A DNA stretch of 33,500 nucleotides from Bacteroidaceae bacterium. GTDB lineage: Bacteria; Bacteroidota; Bacteroidia; Bacteroidales; Bacteroidaceae. Under the pieces are notes generated by a model. The model worked only from the letters and a program-made list of their open reading frames with translations, was not told the origin of the DNA and did no database searches. Below are positions 11,701 to 17,881 of this stretch, one piece after another (position 1 is the first letter of the stretch; each line of letters begins with the position of its first letter). The translations under genes and the position numbers were made by a program. The stretch is from contig JAFXVS010000033.1 in NCBI GenBank assembly GCA_017534815.1, positions 1 through 33,500 on the forward strand, read 5' to 3'.

Positions 11701-12945
11701 GCCCCACAACTGCTGTGCGGCTGCACGAACCACACGGTAGCGCACCAACGGAATGCCAAGATTAGCATCAATCAGCTCTGGCGTCAGCGCAGCGATGAGC
11801 GTCGAGTCAACAAACGTATAGTTGACGCTGTCACTATCGTACAACACGCCATCTCCAATGCTCACATAGTCCTCATCCTTACCTGTCAACGAACGCTGCA
11901 CGTCAAACACATCACCTTCCAGCAAGTCATCCACCTTGAGGTCAGAAACCTTCCACTTCAAGGTCACAGCTCCTGCACTGTCCATATCAGCAGTCAGGAA
12001 CTTAGGGCTATGCACCATACCCACCTTGCCAATCACCTTCGTGATCGTGCCCTTGACCTCCGACGGCCAAGTCTTGTCAGGCAGGTTATTCTTATCCACA
12101 GAAGCAGCCGTCACGTTGATGGTGATTGTGACGCTGTCATGCGGTTCAGTCGCAGGAAGGTTGACAAACCCTGCATAGGCATTCTTCTCCAGTTCGATTC
12201 GCTGCATGGACTTCCACAGACCTTCAGCATTCTTATACTTCGCTTCCACCCAGTTGATCACATGGTCGCTGACCACTGGGACACGCAGTGTACCAGCATC
12301 CTCAGCCTCCGTACCGGGAATGGCATCGTAAGCCTCAAACATGAAGTCATCAAACTCGATGGTTCCAATATCTTTTCTGTACTCTTCCCCTGTTCCATCT
12401 CTGTGATTGAGTGTTCCTTCGACACACAGCGTCAACTTCTGGCCAGCCAAACGAGGAGGATAATACCAGTCCAGTTCTGCGTATGCATTGGAACTGGTGG
12501 ACGAACGCGTGATGTCGCGCAACTGCTCCGTAGCGGTGATGAGGCAGTATGGCTGCAGTTTGGTGTCATTGGTCAAGTAGAGCAATGATTCATCACGCTG
12601 CAAGTTAAGGAACATTCCCTGAACATAATTCTTACTTCCACCATAAGAATCGTTCTCGTGGAAATAAAAGAAGGTCACCCTGTTTCCCTTGCTATCCTTC
12701 AGATAGAAGGCGGCGTCATCCAGCGTACGGTTGGCCGTCTTTTCGAAGGCGAGGATTTTCAGGTGAAAGACTCCTGGTCCCTTCGAGTACCAAGTAAAAG
12801 CCTGACTTGGAGTGTCAAACTCTCCGTTGTCAGCCCATGTTTCCAGCGGAATGAACCACGCCATCATGACGAGCACCATTCCCGTCAACCATGACAAACA
12901 CCGTTGTCCAGATGATTGGATGTGAAAGTTCATTGTGTTGTCCAT
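2740..12945 (-). CDS. Giant (3401-residue) secreted multidomain surface protein
   Basis: N-terminal signal peptide (hydrophobic stretch around residues 18-36). Approximate layout: Ig-like strands to 300; a fibronectin III-like segment at 310-420; a GLUG-type beta-helix at 555-740 (GNFNGNGHNLNL); a second FN3 at 815-905; two carboxypeptidase-regulatory-like domains at 907-980 and 1009-1070; a long beta-rich middle; two LamG/concanavalin-like domains at about 2330-2480 and 2540-2725; an Ig-like domain at 2855-2945; two VGAFxxDGxCxG-type modules; GWNWVSINV and MKPGEGYML segments; and a C-terminal tail WYTISGVKLNGKP...KGIYIYNGKK typical of exported Bacteroidetes proteins. It is probably an adhesin or glycan-binding scaffold. 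First gene of a four-gene operon. No enzyme domain was recognised. Confidence 0.85.
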   Translation of the reverse strand: MDNTMNFHIQSSGQRCLSWLTGMVLVMMAWFIPLETWADNGEFDTPSQAFTWYSKGPGVFHLKILAFEKTANRTLDDAAFYLKDSKGNRVTFFYFHENDSYGGSKNYVQGMFLNLQRDESLLYLTNDTKLQPYCLITATEQLRDITRSSTSSNAYAELDWYYPPRLAGQKLTLCVEGTLNHRDGTGEEYRKDIGTIEFDDFMFEAYDAIPGTEAEDAGTLRVPVVSDHVINWVEAKYKNAEGLWKSMQRIELEKNAYAGFVNLPATEPHDSVTITINVTAASVDKNNLPDKTWPSEVKGTITKVIGKVGMVHSPKFLTADMDSAGAVTLKWKVSDLKVDDLLEGDVFDVQRSLTGKDEDYVSIGDGVLYDSDSVNYTFVDSTLIAALTPELIDANLGIPLVRYRVVRAAAQQLWGTDKNPTIAYVQPQLATLSLNNPAWVKTQWSDQVEHKVLVTWAYEKNRTDVNYVWDDRAEMRLEMFLYNRAGQRVDSIAHVLTDDERRAKKLEVKLPRSCVNYDMRMVVDGKNSPIGKGVGDIFVQIESTEDMRNFARRVNRGEPYLNAILTNDVRIESDGYIVGHDVNTPYKGNFNGNGHNLNLALTADYAYMAPFRYVCDGAVIGNISINGSVASSGRFMSGLVSQVYGGQVFLENFLVTATLKQNVGFEDAAHGAVVARILNGASLRITNGAFSGYYDNSFISSSSGWKGFAGNRIGDGFTMLNQCFYELIKASNIINLDNGPTFLGQSNQQWVGIQDCYYKTKWGTAQGVKADNVPTEWGWKNNAPVLVQKEFSIPVHDVIYDISMPSHKYYYESTGKVDVTSLEATTDLQSSVLLKWQKTEGDVDFFEVWRRQTDEGSEWEVVASLLSDLEYEDKKVSPVYDYYYKVCSINDCEGKDSTFTAEVLGHCVKTGTVEGYVRFTDGTGVPGMRVTASPTGTGADIKDEASCVTDDSGYFRIDNLRYWSYQQGAYKLSVGGVTKEDLATNCQDGIPVTFNYKSNLEKDCIFTLVSGVKFTGLVMYEGTSIPVHGARFLVDGREVRSAGGAVESDFEGKFSFRMPKGLHTIQAVMDGHDFVENGFYKENGQTQDIDFQVDVPQTYFYDKTRVKLIGRVAGGKKQGDLPLDYSLSTNNLGDNLKMVFVLEGDNSSWLVFDNVHRSIIERDTTYVHPKYGKNDSNVYKTRVHTTRHRMEVWPDSLTGEYEVLLPPVKWKIQQITADGYATLFQEGKTNDVIDLTDSLVWHEETLDGAWKSHANEDVTQVKVGYNAKYSRIYRSPVLLERKQVGYDNFDYFGEKNFTMRTLTGEKHQIPIAYPVTTEDKKTKKTITKTKYTFDYPVFSTDRGYGIQLSAVERYYYNNNVQSDTVDVVKLDGGFVTIRNGFISGVQRDTLSLDANGEGNYVLRAEQRPYMLTGKDALSTVTFTLERDSVTFEGEPLKGYVFSQYAKQGAKDIISINKPVLVDILRDPPGSGSSAKLTKGSTLKLAYQMDMAWKGGLSLGIKAGSGQDFYTGIWAGMGTGGNYGQVGHAKGVFNTSVDIVFSGTGQRAFSYTLTATEDISTDAGSTMVGAEADLYMGVETNMFVRPTVAVQAINDSVFRTNAGALEAGRMVEIARGTDADGKTFHLVRTEVLNYGQTVNSTFVHSQQYILKQLIPALADECQSLMFTGTLEEAEALANATNERVYLSLIKDPKDERFGMMNTDEKGNHVFNSTNVNYKYGDQSKMNYIIVLPNGDDGSLQEDKVYDRCITMYTWMSMIARNEKEKLEASDKMKNFEVDGGGTVGYSEDFSTEYSNTSSYNWLATDFTHNYFANPDPDKDDYGDVERARFAFAEIGTLLGNTVGKFLAGMFASKTFGSSSVSSIEKDTSNPLAEYDISFVGLKWSLNLTPVAAFAVTPKSNETTKYNRKESFTIKMDKKSHLNFDVYYAKVLNSRDSTTVDSRTDVFVEENFLNNVDYVEYFLDRDVGARDIVHDMVKPRGFIYRTLGGATVRTWEDQRKTLFYRHGSVLDERTKKIENPVIKMDKQSISGVPKGEPARFKLYMTNESEQPDAIGGNLQFFTLFLNTQSNPKGARLLVDGMPLSQDGMTVKAVPGEVTEKTLEVYAGEDFDYENLKLGLISLNDVQCVQEVAFSVHYLHDAGFVEISVPGDKWIMNTDAPFDKKHGWYMPIIISGFDKNQKNFDHIEFQYKESTRGDDYWTNLCAFYADSTLYNQATGTNEMIPENGNIVTKFYGDGTVMEKAYDLRARLYCRNGNSFITSDSKVLSGIKDTRRPQLFGTAEPTNGIVRAGENIIFNFSEAIEHNYLQQATNFQVVGETNETAITEEPSLLFTGTGYAETDARRNFANKNMTIDLMVRPDETGNEMPLFSHGTDGHRLQLWLTKEWKLKAVIDTISFESNYSIKKGSLQQVALILDNDHRKAYLYNDSIIGSYESVAYTGYGSLIFGATNEVDTGDRMHYSGRMLQARLWNRLMTTDLLTNYGKRMLTGYELGLANYYPMNDGETLYVVDVAQGANAELHGASWALPRGMSLHLDFNEQKPVKGLQMSEKKVARSAESDYTLMFWFKTERGQGALISNGSGYKTDTDAKNKFFIGFEGGQLKYRTYGNEIKLGKQWADDTWHHFAMTVDRSHKVADIYVDRVLRASFSTDTLGGMSGEDFYVGNMVWHNAGSDVTTLHSQNALTGNLDEICLFAQALPPPLLKRYSTKSPRGDEKGLLVYMGFNRQERQSNNNLELRPYAMNQVIEYDDHGNVIEKKDTVFVEPVDFVMSHIEQIFGAPVQASMELRNLNFSFVGRDNQLLVNIDEKDARINKRHVFVTVTDIPDLNGNYLASPVTSAFFIDRNPLRWETKSREESFYGGRESGTYDFDVKVTNNSGSTQTYRVENLPRWLTVDKETDQIEPLGEQTLHFTVSADLNVGTYDELIYLTDENDLSEPLALSIRKNGDTPMWTVEEEKKHFSMNLVGQVRLGDALVTDKEDKVGAFAEDGSCVGVSNISYNPNTGQSQLFMTLFDSDAVSKKPLTFKLWHHQTGQILLLDTDPTVTFTASELVGSVDAPVMMTAGSLYYQQITVVPGWNWVSINVASRYYREPLKMFAGFDWHDGDILTDDTEDFTYIFNKKLGMWLSNKTGDMNDMIILNERSYRIHVSDYMTAEIPGNPLKNESQRTIHVKHGWNSIGYTPLVNLPVTTAMADYTGIARNRDVVKSREEFAVYTELSNGSGYWSGSLEYMKPGEGYMLYRNAENEASFRYPYYEPGSAFFENTVAQSRRLTDYGQNMSVAACVRGIELQDDDRLLAFSDGELRGEAVPIDSVYYLSIAGDKKTLLSFAIEREGEIIATTREVMAYESNTVIGSPTEPTAITFVEADGDDRFKDGWYTISGVKLNGKPTEKGIYIYNGKKTTIK

Positions 12946-13031
12946 ATCATATCATTATTTTATTTGTATTTGTATTGATTTCAGAAATGTTCTATTTCGT
13001 GTTAAGTCCCCAAAATGGCACTTCCACCCGC

Positions 13032-13529
13032 CTATGCATCCGCAAATGTACGTCCGTCGCTGAGCGTAATCTGGAGCGTCGTGTACTCAGAGTGGAAATC
13101 GTTCTTCAACCTGTCCAGATAACGGGCGCACTCCCATTTGCACATGGGCAGGTCGTGCAACAGGTAGTTTCCACAGGTCTCAGGCGTTGTGGCAGGCACC
13201 TCCGTCTGTGTGAGCATCCACTCCAGGCACTCGATGGTGAGCTGGCGCATCTCCTCCACGCCGTATGCACCCGTCATGATGATGTACATGCCCGTGAGAC
13301 AGCCCATAGGACCCACATAGACCACATCCTCCTTGACGCGTGAATTGCGGAACCACGTAGCCATCAGGTGCTCGATGCTGTGGATGGCGGCAGGAGCCAC
13401 CGCCGGTTCCTTGTTCGGTTCCGTGATGCGCAGGTCAAACGTCGTGAATCCCCTATCCACCCGCGACACGTAGATGCCGGGCTTCAGATGCGTATGGTCA
13501 ATCGTAAAACTCTGTATAACTTCCATCAT
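13032..13529 (-). CDS. luxS: S-ribosylhomocysteine lyase LuxS
   Basis: 165 residues, normal length for LuxS. It cleaves S-ribosylhomocysteine to homocysteine and the AI-2 precursor DPD in the activated methyl cycle. Metal ligands are visible in the HSIEH motif (His50, His54) and in ETCGNY (Cys119); the catalytic cysteine is in GPMGC (Cys77) and the general base is Glu53. The opening SFTIDHTHLKPGIYVSR is typical of the family. ATG ATG at 13529 gives two possible starts one codon apart. A canonical promoter lies just upstream. The giant surface-protein gene follows 86 bp downstream in the same direction, without an obvious TAnnTTTG box between them, so read-through is possible. Confidence 0.97.
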   Translation of the reverse strand: MMEVIQSFTIDHTHLKPGIYVSRVDRGFTTFDLRITEPNKEPAVAPAAIHSIEHLMATWFRNSRVKEDVVYVGPMGCLTGMYIIMTGAYGVEEMRQLTIECLEWMLTQTEVPATTPETCGNYLLHDLPMCKWECARYLDRLKNDFHSEYTTLQITLSDGRTFADA

Positions 13530-13565
13530 TCAATTCTTTATTTATCCTTACAAATATATTTTGGT

Positions 13566-13600
13566 TGCAAAGGTACAAAAAAAATTAATCAAATAACAAA
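13566..13600 (-). promoter_or_regulatory. Promoter of luxS
   Basis: Minus-strand -7 box TACCTTTGCA at 13575-13566 and a -33 TTTG at 13600-13597, separated by 21 bp, matching the Bacteroidetes consensus for the primary sigma factor. It lies about 40 bp upstream of the luxS start. Confidence 0.8.
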
Positions 13601-13729
13601 ATACTAAATAATTTTTTTGGGGGCTTATCCACTCTAAACCATTTGCGGCTAGCTACGGAAGAAAAAAATAAGAAGAATGGAGAGAAAAATAGTTAAAATA
13701 TATATGATGGAAAATGGTGCATGAGGGGG

Positions 13730-13821
13730 GTGTGATATTCTTCCCTAGGAAAGTGTGATAAACTTCCCTAGGAAAGTGTGGCATACTTCCTTAGGGTAGT
13801 TAGGCATACTTCCCTAGGGAA
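13730..13821. repeat. Four tandem 23-bp repeats with palindromic CCCTAGGG-type cores
   Basis: Units 13730-13752, 13753-13775, 13776-13798 and 13799-13821. Each ends in a near-palindrome of the form CTTCCCTAGGAAA / CTTCCCTAGGGAA. Units 1 and 2 differ at only two positions; units 3 and 4 are more divergent. It lies between the luxS promoter and the terminator of the upstream regulator gene, in a stretch of about 450 bp with no gene. Confidence 0.9.
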
Positions 13822-13925
13822 GATTTTCAGCCTTCTCGGAGGTAAAGTGAAATATACACGTATCTTCCTCATTATAAAATATTTATATAGTCCTTTACGA
13901 AACCTTTGACAAGGGCATCAAAAAT

Positions 13926-13960
13926 GGTCGCAAAACCATCTCATGGAGGGTTCTGCGACC
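13926..13960 (-). terminator. Probable intrinsic terminator downstream of the RIC-LuxR regulator gene
   Basis: GGTCGCA at 13926-13932 pairs with TGCGACC at 13954-13960, with further AACC/GGTT pairing inside. On the minus strand the hairpin is followed by ATTTTTG, so it fits a terminator for transcripts coming from 14059. A second hairpin (GTCAGTAA/TTACTGAC, 13992-14011) lies closer to the stop codon. Confidence 0.65.
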
Positions 13961-14058
13961 GTAGATAAAAAATCCGGGTGTGTGGTAATTTGTCAGTAAG
14001 AATTTACTGACTTGATGGATAGATGTTTGATGATCTTGCTGCGAATGGTTTTTTGTGC

Positions 14059-15018
14059 TTACAGCTTGACGCTGGAGATGTCGACGAGGCCGTTGACGAT
14101 GGCGTAGATGGTGAGGCCGGCGGGGGAATGGATCTGGAGCTTGCGGGCGATGTTGCGGCGGTGGGTGATGACGGTGTTGACGGAGATGCAGAGGCGGTCG
14201 GCTATCTCTTTGTTGAGGAGCCCCTGCACGACACCGATGATGACTTCGCGCTCGCGGTCGGAGAGGGCTTCGCTGGTGTCCTGTCCGTTCTTGAAGACCA
14301 TGTCGGAGATGTTCTTGGAGACGTCGTCCTGTCGGGTCAGCCGCTCGAGCCGCTTGATGGCGGGGGTGAAGATGTGGTCCTCGACCTCGGCGTGCTGGCG
14401 GAGCCACTCCTCGTTGTTGTAGATGTCGTAGAGGGTGGCAGTGAGCTGGTTGTTGTGGTGGGCATCGGCGGGAAGGTACTTGATGATCATGAGCTTGAGT
14501 TCGCGCAGGGTCTTGTCGGTCTGCTCGTGATGCTTGGAGAAGGTGTGGACGTTGTAGTTGGTGAGGGGGCGTCCGTCGAGAAGGGACTGGACGTAGGGGA
14601 AGAGGGTCTTCTCCTCGTATTGCATGTGGCGCCGGATTTCCTGTTCGTATTCGTCATAGAACTTGAGGATGAGGCGGCCGACGGGGTCGTTCTCGTTGAT
14701 GCTCTCCTCGAGCTCGCGGCGGATGAAGGGGAGCTGGAAGTCGAGGTAGTAGGTGTGGCTGGCCTTGAGGTAGTGGAGGAGGGTCGGCACGCTGATCTGC
14801 TCGTCGTCCTCGAAGTTGGAGTAGTCGTTGATGGTGAAGTTGACGACCGCGAGGAAGGTGTAGGTGTCCACTCCGTTGAGGCGGCAGGTCTCGCTGACGG
14901 TCAGGTCGCCGAAGCCGAGGTTGATGCCGAAGGAGCCCAGTGCCTGGAGGACGCTGTAGTTGTCCTTGATGAGGGTGATCATCTTGTCGCCCGACTCGTA
15001 CATCTTTAAGTTCTTCAT
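14059..15018 (-). CDS. RIC/hemerythrin di-iron domain fused to a LuxR-type DNA-binding domain
   Basis: 319 residues from ATG 15018 (MKNLKMYESGDKM). This start is chosen because the promoter -7 box covers the upstream in-frame ATG. Residues 13-62 resemble the ScdA/RIC N-terminal domain (TVSETCRLNGV) but lack its CC pair. Residues 75-225 form a hemerythrin-like bundle with ligands in the RIC/YtfE order: His82 or His88, His131-x3-Glu135, His163/164, His209-x3-Glu213. Residues 250-310 are a GerE/LuxR helix-turn-helix (LSDREREVI, NKEIADRLCISVNTVITHRR). The likely role is a transcription factor sensing iron, oxygen or NO through a di-iron centre. It is divergent from the porin-imelysin-cytochrome operon, its probable target. 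No receiver domain is present. Confidence 0.88.
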   Translation of the reverse strand: MKNLKMYESGDKMITLIKDNYSVLQALGSFGINLGFGDLTVSETCRLNGVDTYTFLAVVNFTINDYSNFEDDEQISVPTLLHYLKASHTYYLDFQLPFIRRELEESINENDPVGRLILKFYDEYEQEIRRHMQYEEKTLFPYVQSLLDGRPLTNYNVHTFSKHHEQTDKTLRELKLMIIKYLPADAHHNNQLTATLYDIYNNEEWLRQHAEVEDHIFTPAIKRLERLTRQDDVSKNISDMVFKNGQDTSEALSDREREVIIGVVQGLLNKEIADRLCISVNTVITHRRNIARKLQIHSPAGLTIYAIVNGLVDISSVKL

Positions 15019-15048
15019 TGCGCTTACGTGATTTATGTGGAATTTCGC

Positions 15049-15081
15049 TGCAAAATTAACCATTTCTCATGAAACATGCAA
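15049..15081 (-). promoter_or_regulatory. Promoter of the RIC-LuxR regulator gene
   Basis: Minus-strand TAATTTTG at 15058-15051, with TTG at 15081-15079 and a 20 bp spacer. It faces away from the porin operon promoter; the two -7 boxes are about 80 bp apart, leaving a compact shared control region. Confidence 0.65.
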
Positions 15082-15113
15082 GAGCGGGCGTGCAGTTTCA
15101 TTATTTTTAGGTA

Positions 15114-15146
15114 TTGCCGCATCGGGAGAATCGCCGTACCTTTGCA
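15114..15146 (+). promoter_or_regulatory. Promoter of the porin-imelysin-cytochrome operon
   Basis: TTG at 15114-15116, 20 bp spacer, TACCTTTGCA at 15137-15146, about 30 bp before the porin ATG at 15177. It fits the Bacteroidetes consensus. Confidence 0.8.
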
Positions 15147-15176
15147 CCCAGTTTTTAATCCAATATCGAATCAGAG

Positions 15177-16469
15177 ATGAAAAAGATTGTTTTCACATTA
15201 TTTATTATGCTCGCCTGCCTGGCGTCGAATGCGCAAGAAAGTGCGGGAGACAGCGTGATGCAGCACAAGGGAAAGTCGCGCCTGAGCATCGGAGGCTATG
15301 GCGAGGCGAACTTCTCCCGCAACTACTTCAGCGACCACGTGAGCCGCTACAGCCAGCCCGAAGAACATAAGAATGACCCCAGCCACGGACGGTTCGACAT
15401 TCCCCATGCGGTCATCTATCTTGGGTATGACTTCGGTCAGGGATGGACGTTCGGCACAGAGGTCGAGTTTGAGCATGGAGGTACGGGCATCGCCTATGAG
15501 AAGGAAGATGAGGAAGGCGGCGAATGGGAGCAGGAGACGGAAAAAGGCGGCGAGGTGGAGCTGGAGCAGTTCTGGATTCAGAAGTCCTTCGCACCCTGGG
15601 CCAACATCCGCGCCGGACACATCGTCGTGCCAGTCGGTCTGAACAACGCTCACCACGAACCCTTGAGTTTCTTCACCGTCTATCGTCCGGAAGGCGAGAA
15701 CACTATCCTACCCTCCACCTGGCACCAGACGGGTGTGTCGTTCTGGGGACGCTCCGGCGACTTCCGCTACGAGGCGCAGTTCTTGGCAGGTCTGAATGCC
15801 GACAACTTCACCAACACAGGCTGGATTCACAAGGGTCACAAGTCGCCGCTTGAGTTCGACGTCGCCAACAAGTACGGCGTATCGTTCCGCCTCGACAACT
15901 ATTCCGTCCCGGGCTTGCGCATCGGACTGAGCGGCTACTACGGCGAGAGCATCGGCAACAGCTATCCACGCAATGCCAACGGGGTGGATGCCCAGTACAA
16001 GGGCGTGGTAGCCATCGGAGCCATCGACTTCACCTACAAAGGTCACAACTGGATTGTCCGCGGACAGGCTGACTATGGCTATTTGGGCGATGCCGACCAA
16101 CTGAAATATGTGTATAACCGTCTAAATTCCAAATCGCCCTACAAGCATTCGGCATTTGTGTCGAAGAACGCATACGCCGTCGGCATCGAGGCAGGCTACG
16201 ACGTCTTCTCGCAGGTTCAGAGCATGCGTCAGAAGAATCAGCAACTCTATCTCTTCGGACGCTACGAGACCTACAACCCCTACGCCAGCAACACCAAGAA
16301 CGTGGCATACGACTACACTGCCGTGCAGCGCATGGCTGTGGGCTTCAACTATCATCCCCTTCGCCAGATCGTCATCAAGGGCGAGTACTCGAAGCGATTC
16401 CTCAAGAGCCTCTTCAACGACGAGCCCTCTGTGAACATCGGCATCGCCTACGAAGGATTCTTCCTTTAA
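15177..16469 (+). CDS. Outer-membrane beta-barrel porin-like protein
   Basis: 430 residues with a Sec signal peptide (MKKIVFTLFIMLACLASNAQ). The body is a run of amphipathic strands rich in Tyr, Phe and Gly (LSIGGYGEANFSRNYF, HAVIYLGYDFGQGWTFGTEVEFEHGG) and ends in an aromatic-rich strand (YEGFFL), typical of outer-membrane barrels related to phosphate-selective porin O/P. An acidic segment (EKEDEEGGEWEQETEKGGEVE, near residue 105) could be a metal-attracting loop. First gene of a four-gene operon with the imelysin, di-haem oxidoreductase and CcsBA genes (gaps 48, 26 and 30 bp), so its substrate is probably iron or another metal, or haem; that is inference from context. Confidence 0.82.
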   Translation: MKKIVFTLFIMLACLASNAQESAGDSVMQHKGKSRLSIGGYGEANFSRNYFSDHVSRYSQPEEHKNDPSHGRFDIPHAVIYLGYDFGQGWTFGTEVEFEHGGTGIAYEKEDEEGGEWEQETEKGGEVELEQFWIQKSFAPWANIRAGHIVVPVGLNNAHHEPLSFFTVYRPEGENTILPSTWHQTGVSFWGRSGDFRYEAQFLAGLNADNFTNTGWIHKGHKSPLEFDVANKYGVSFRLDNYSVPGLRIGLSGYYGESIGNSYPRNANGVDAQYKGVVAIGAIDFTYKGHNWIVRGQADYGYLGDADQLKYVYNRLNSKSPYKHSAFVSKNAYAVGIEAGYDVFSQVQSMRQKNQQLYLFGRYETYNPYASNTKNVAYDYTAVQRMAVGFNYHPLRQIVIKGEYSKRFLKSLFNDEPSVNIGIAYEGFFL

Positions 16470-16517
16470 ATATATATAATGTGGGACGTAATAACGAAAT
16501 AATAATAAAGAAAAGCA

Positions 16518-17855
16518 ATGAAAAAGTTTTTTTACTCAATGGCTGCCCTCCTGATGGGACTCGCCTTCACTGCCTGCAGCGACAGTGACAACAACAATGA
16601 GAACAACGATCAGTTCAGCGTCATCATGACCAACCCCGTAGTGGATCAGGACAACTACGGACTGAACACTACCGAGGCCAACTACAGCAGTCAGCAGTTT
16701 GGTCAGCAGGCCATCGACAACTGCATGACCTTGATGAACGGACTGGAAAATGCCAACACCGCCATCGCCTCTTCGAAGCTGAGCGAGGAACAGGAGGCTT
16801 ATCTCCGCAAGGTGCTGGAGACATTGGTCAGCAATGTCATCGTACCCACCTATACGGATTTGGCAGATGATGTAGAGGATCTGGAGAACACTCTCAACGG
16901 ACTGACCGTCAACACCATTACGCAGGCACAAATCGACCAGGCTTGTCAGGACTTCAAGCAAGCTCGTCAGCACTGGGAGCGTTCAGAGGCATTCCTGATG
17001 GGTGCCGCTTCCAACTTCGACATCGACCCCACCATCGACTCATGGCCACTGAACCGCAGCCTGCTGCTCAACTATTTCAATAATGGCATGGACGATGAGA
17101 TGCTGGAGGATGCCACCATCCTGGGCTTCCATGCGCTGGAGTTCATCCTGTTCCGCAATGGTCAGAACAGAAGGGTGGCTGAACTGCAAGGCAATGACAC
17201 TTACACCAACTTCCAAGGCATCACCGGCGCTCAGGAACTGGCATACGCCCAGACCATCTGCACCCTGCTGAAACAGCGTTGCTTCCAACTGCAAGTAGCA
17301 TGGGAAGGCGCAACATCTGCTAATGCTGACCGCGTGGCCGTGGTCGAGGCAGCCCATCTGGAGTACAAGACCGAAAGTGGACTGTCGTATGGCGAAAACC
17401 TGATGAAGGCAGGCATCAGCGGCAGCAAGAGCACCTTTGCTACGCTGAAAGCAGCCATTGCACAGGTGCTGAGCGATGACGAAGGCTCTTGCGTAGCCAT
17501 TTGCAACGAGGTGGGTACAGCCAAGATTGCCAATCCTTTCACAGCTGGCGACATCGCTTACGTGGAATCACCTTATAGCTACAATTCCATCACAGACTTC
17601 CGCGACAACATCCGCAGCATCCGCAACGTCTGGTTGGGCTCTACCGACAAGACCGCCAATCAGTACAGCTTCCACACCTTCTTTGCCAGTGTCAAGCAAG
17701 AAACTGTCAACAAGAATGTGGAAAATGGCTACGTCGGAGCCATCGAAGCCATCAGCAATATGCCAGCTCCATTCGTGAAGTACTGCAGCGTCGTTTGGGG
17801 CAAGGACTTCGATGACCCTGAAAACTGGGACTCCATCACGGAAGACGAAGAATAA
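16518..17855 (+). CDS. Imelysin-family lipoprotein
   Basis: 445 residues; lipoprotein signal MKKFFYSMAALLMGLAFTAC with Cys20, then an Asn/Asp-rich linker. The imelysin hallmark GxHxxE is present as GFHALE (residues 203-208) followed by FILF. Imelysin-like proteins are periplasmic or surface proteins implicated in iron uptake (relatives of EfeO and IrpA); the family name comes from a proposed insulin-cleaving peptidase. Further helical segments such as QARQHWERSEAFLMGAASNFDIDP fit the family, where a conserved W-x-x-x-E-A-F-x-x-G segment occurs. In this operon it probably binds iron delivered through the porin and hands it to, or is oxidised by, the cytochrome encoded next. Confidence 0.88.
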   Translation: MKKFFYSMAALLMGLAFTACSDSDNNNENNDQFSVIMTNPVVDQDNYGLNTTEANYSSQQFGQQAIDNCMTLMNGLENANTAIASSKLSEEQEAYLRKVLETLVSNVIVPTYTDLADDVEDLENTLNGLTVNTITQAQIDQACQDFKQARQHWERSEAFLMGAASNFDIDPTIDSWPLNRSLLLNYFNNGMDDEMLEDATILGFHALEFILFRNGQNRRVAELQGNDTYTNFQGITGAQELAYAQTICTLLKQRCFQLQVAWEGATSANADRVAVVEAAHLEYKTESGLSYGENLMKAGISGSKSTFATLKAAIAQVLSDDEGSCVAICNEVGTAKIANPFTAGDIAYVESPYSYNSITDFRDNIRSIRNVWLGSTDKTANQYSFHTFFASVKQETVNKNVENGYVGAIEAISNMPAPFVKYCSVVWGKDFDDPENWDSITEDEE

Positions 17856-17881
17856 CAATTACTTTTTAACCCATAACATCT

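Noticed and set aside
14023-15009. Plus-strand ORF opposite the RIC-LuxR gene
   Set aside because: Val/Glu/Gly/Asp-rich repetitive translation typical of antisense to a gene with strong third-position bias.
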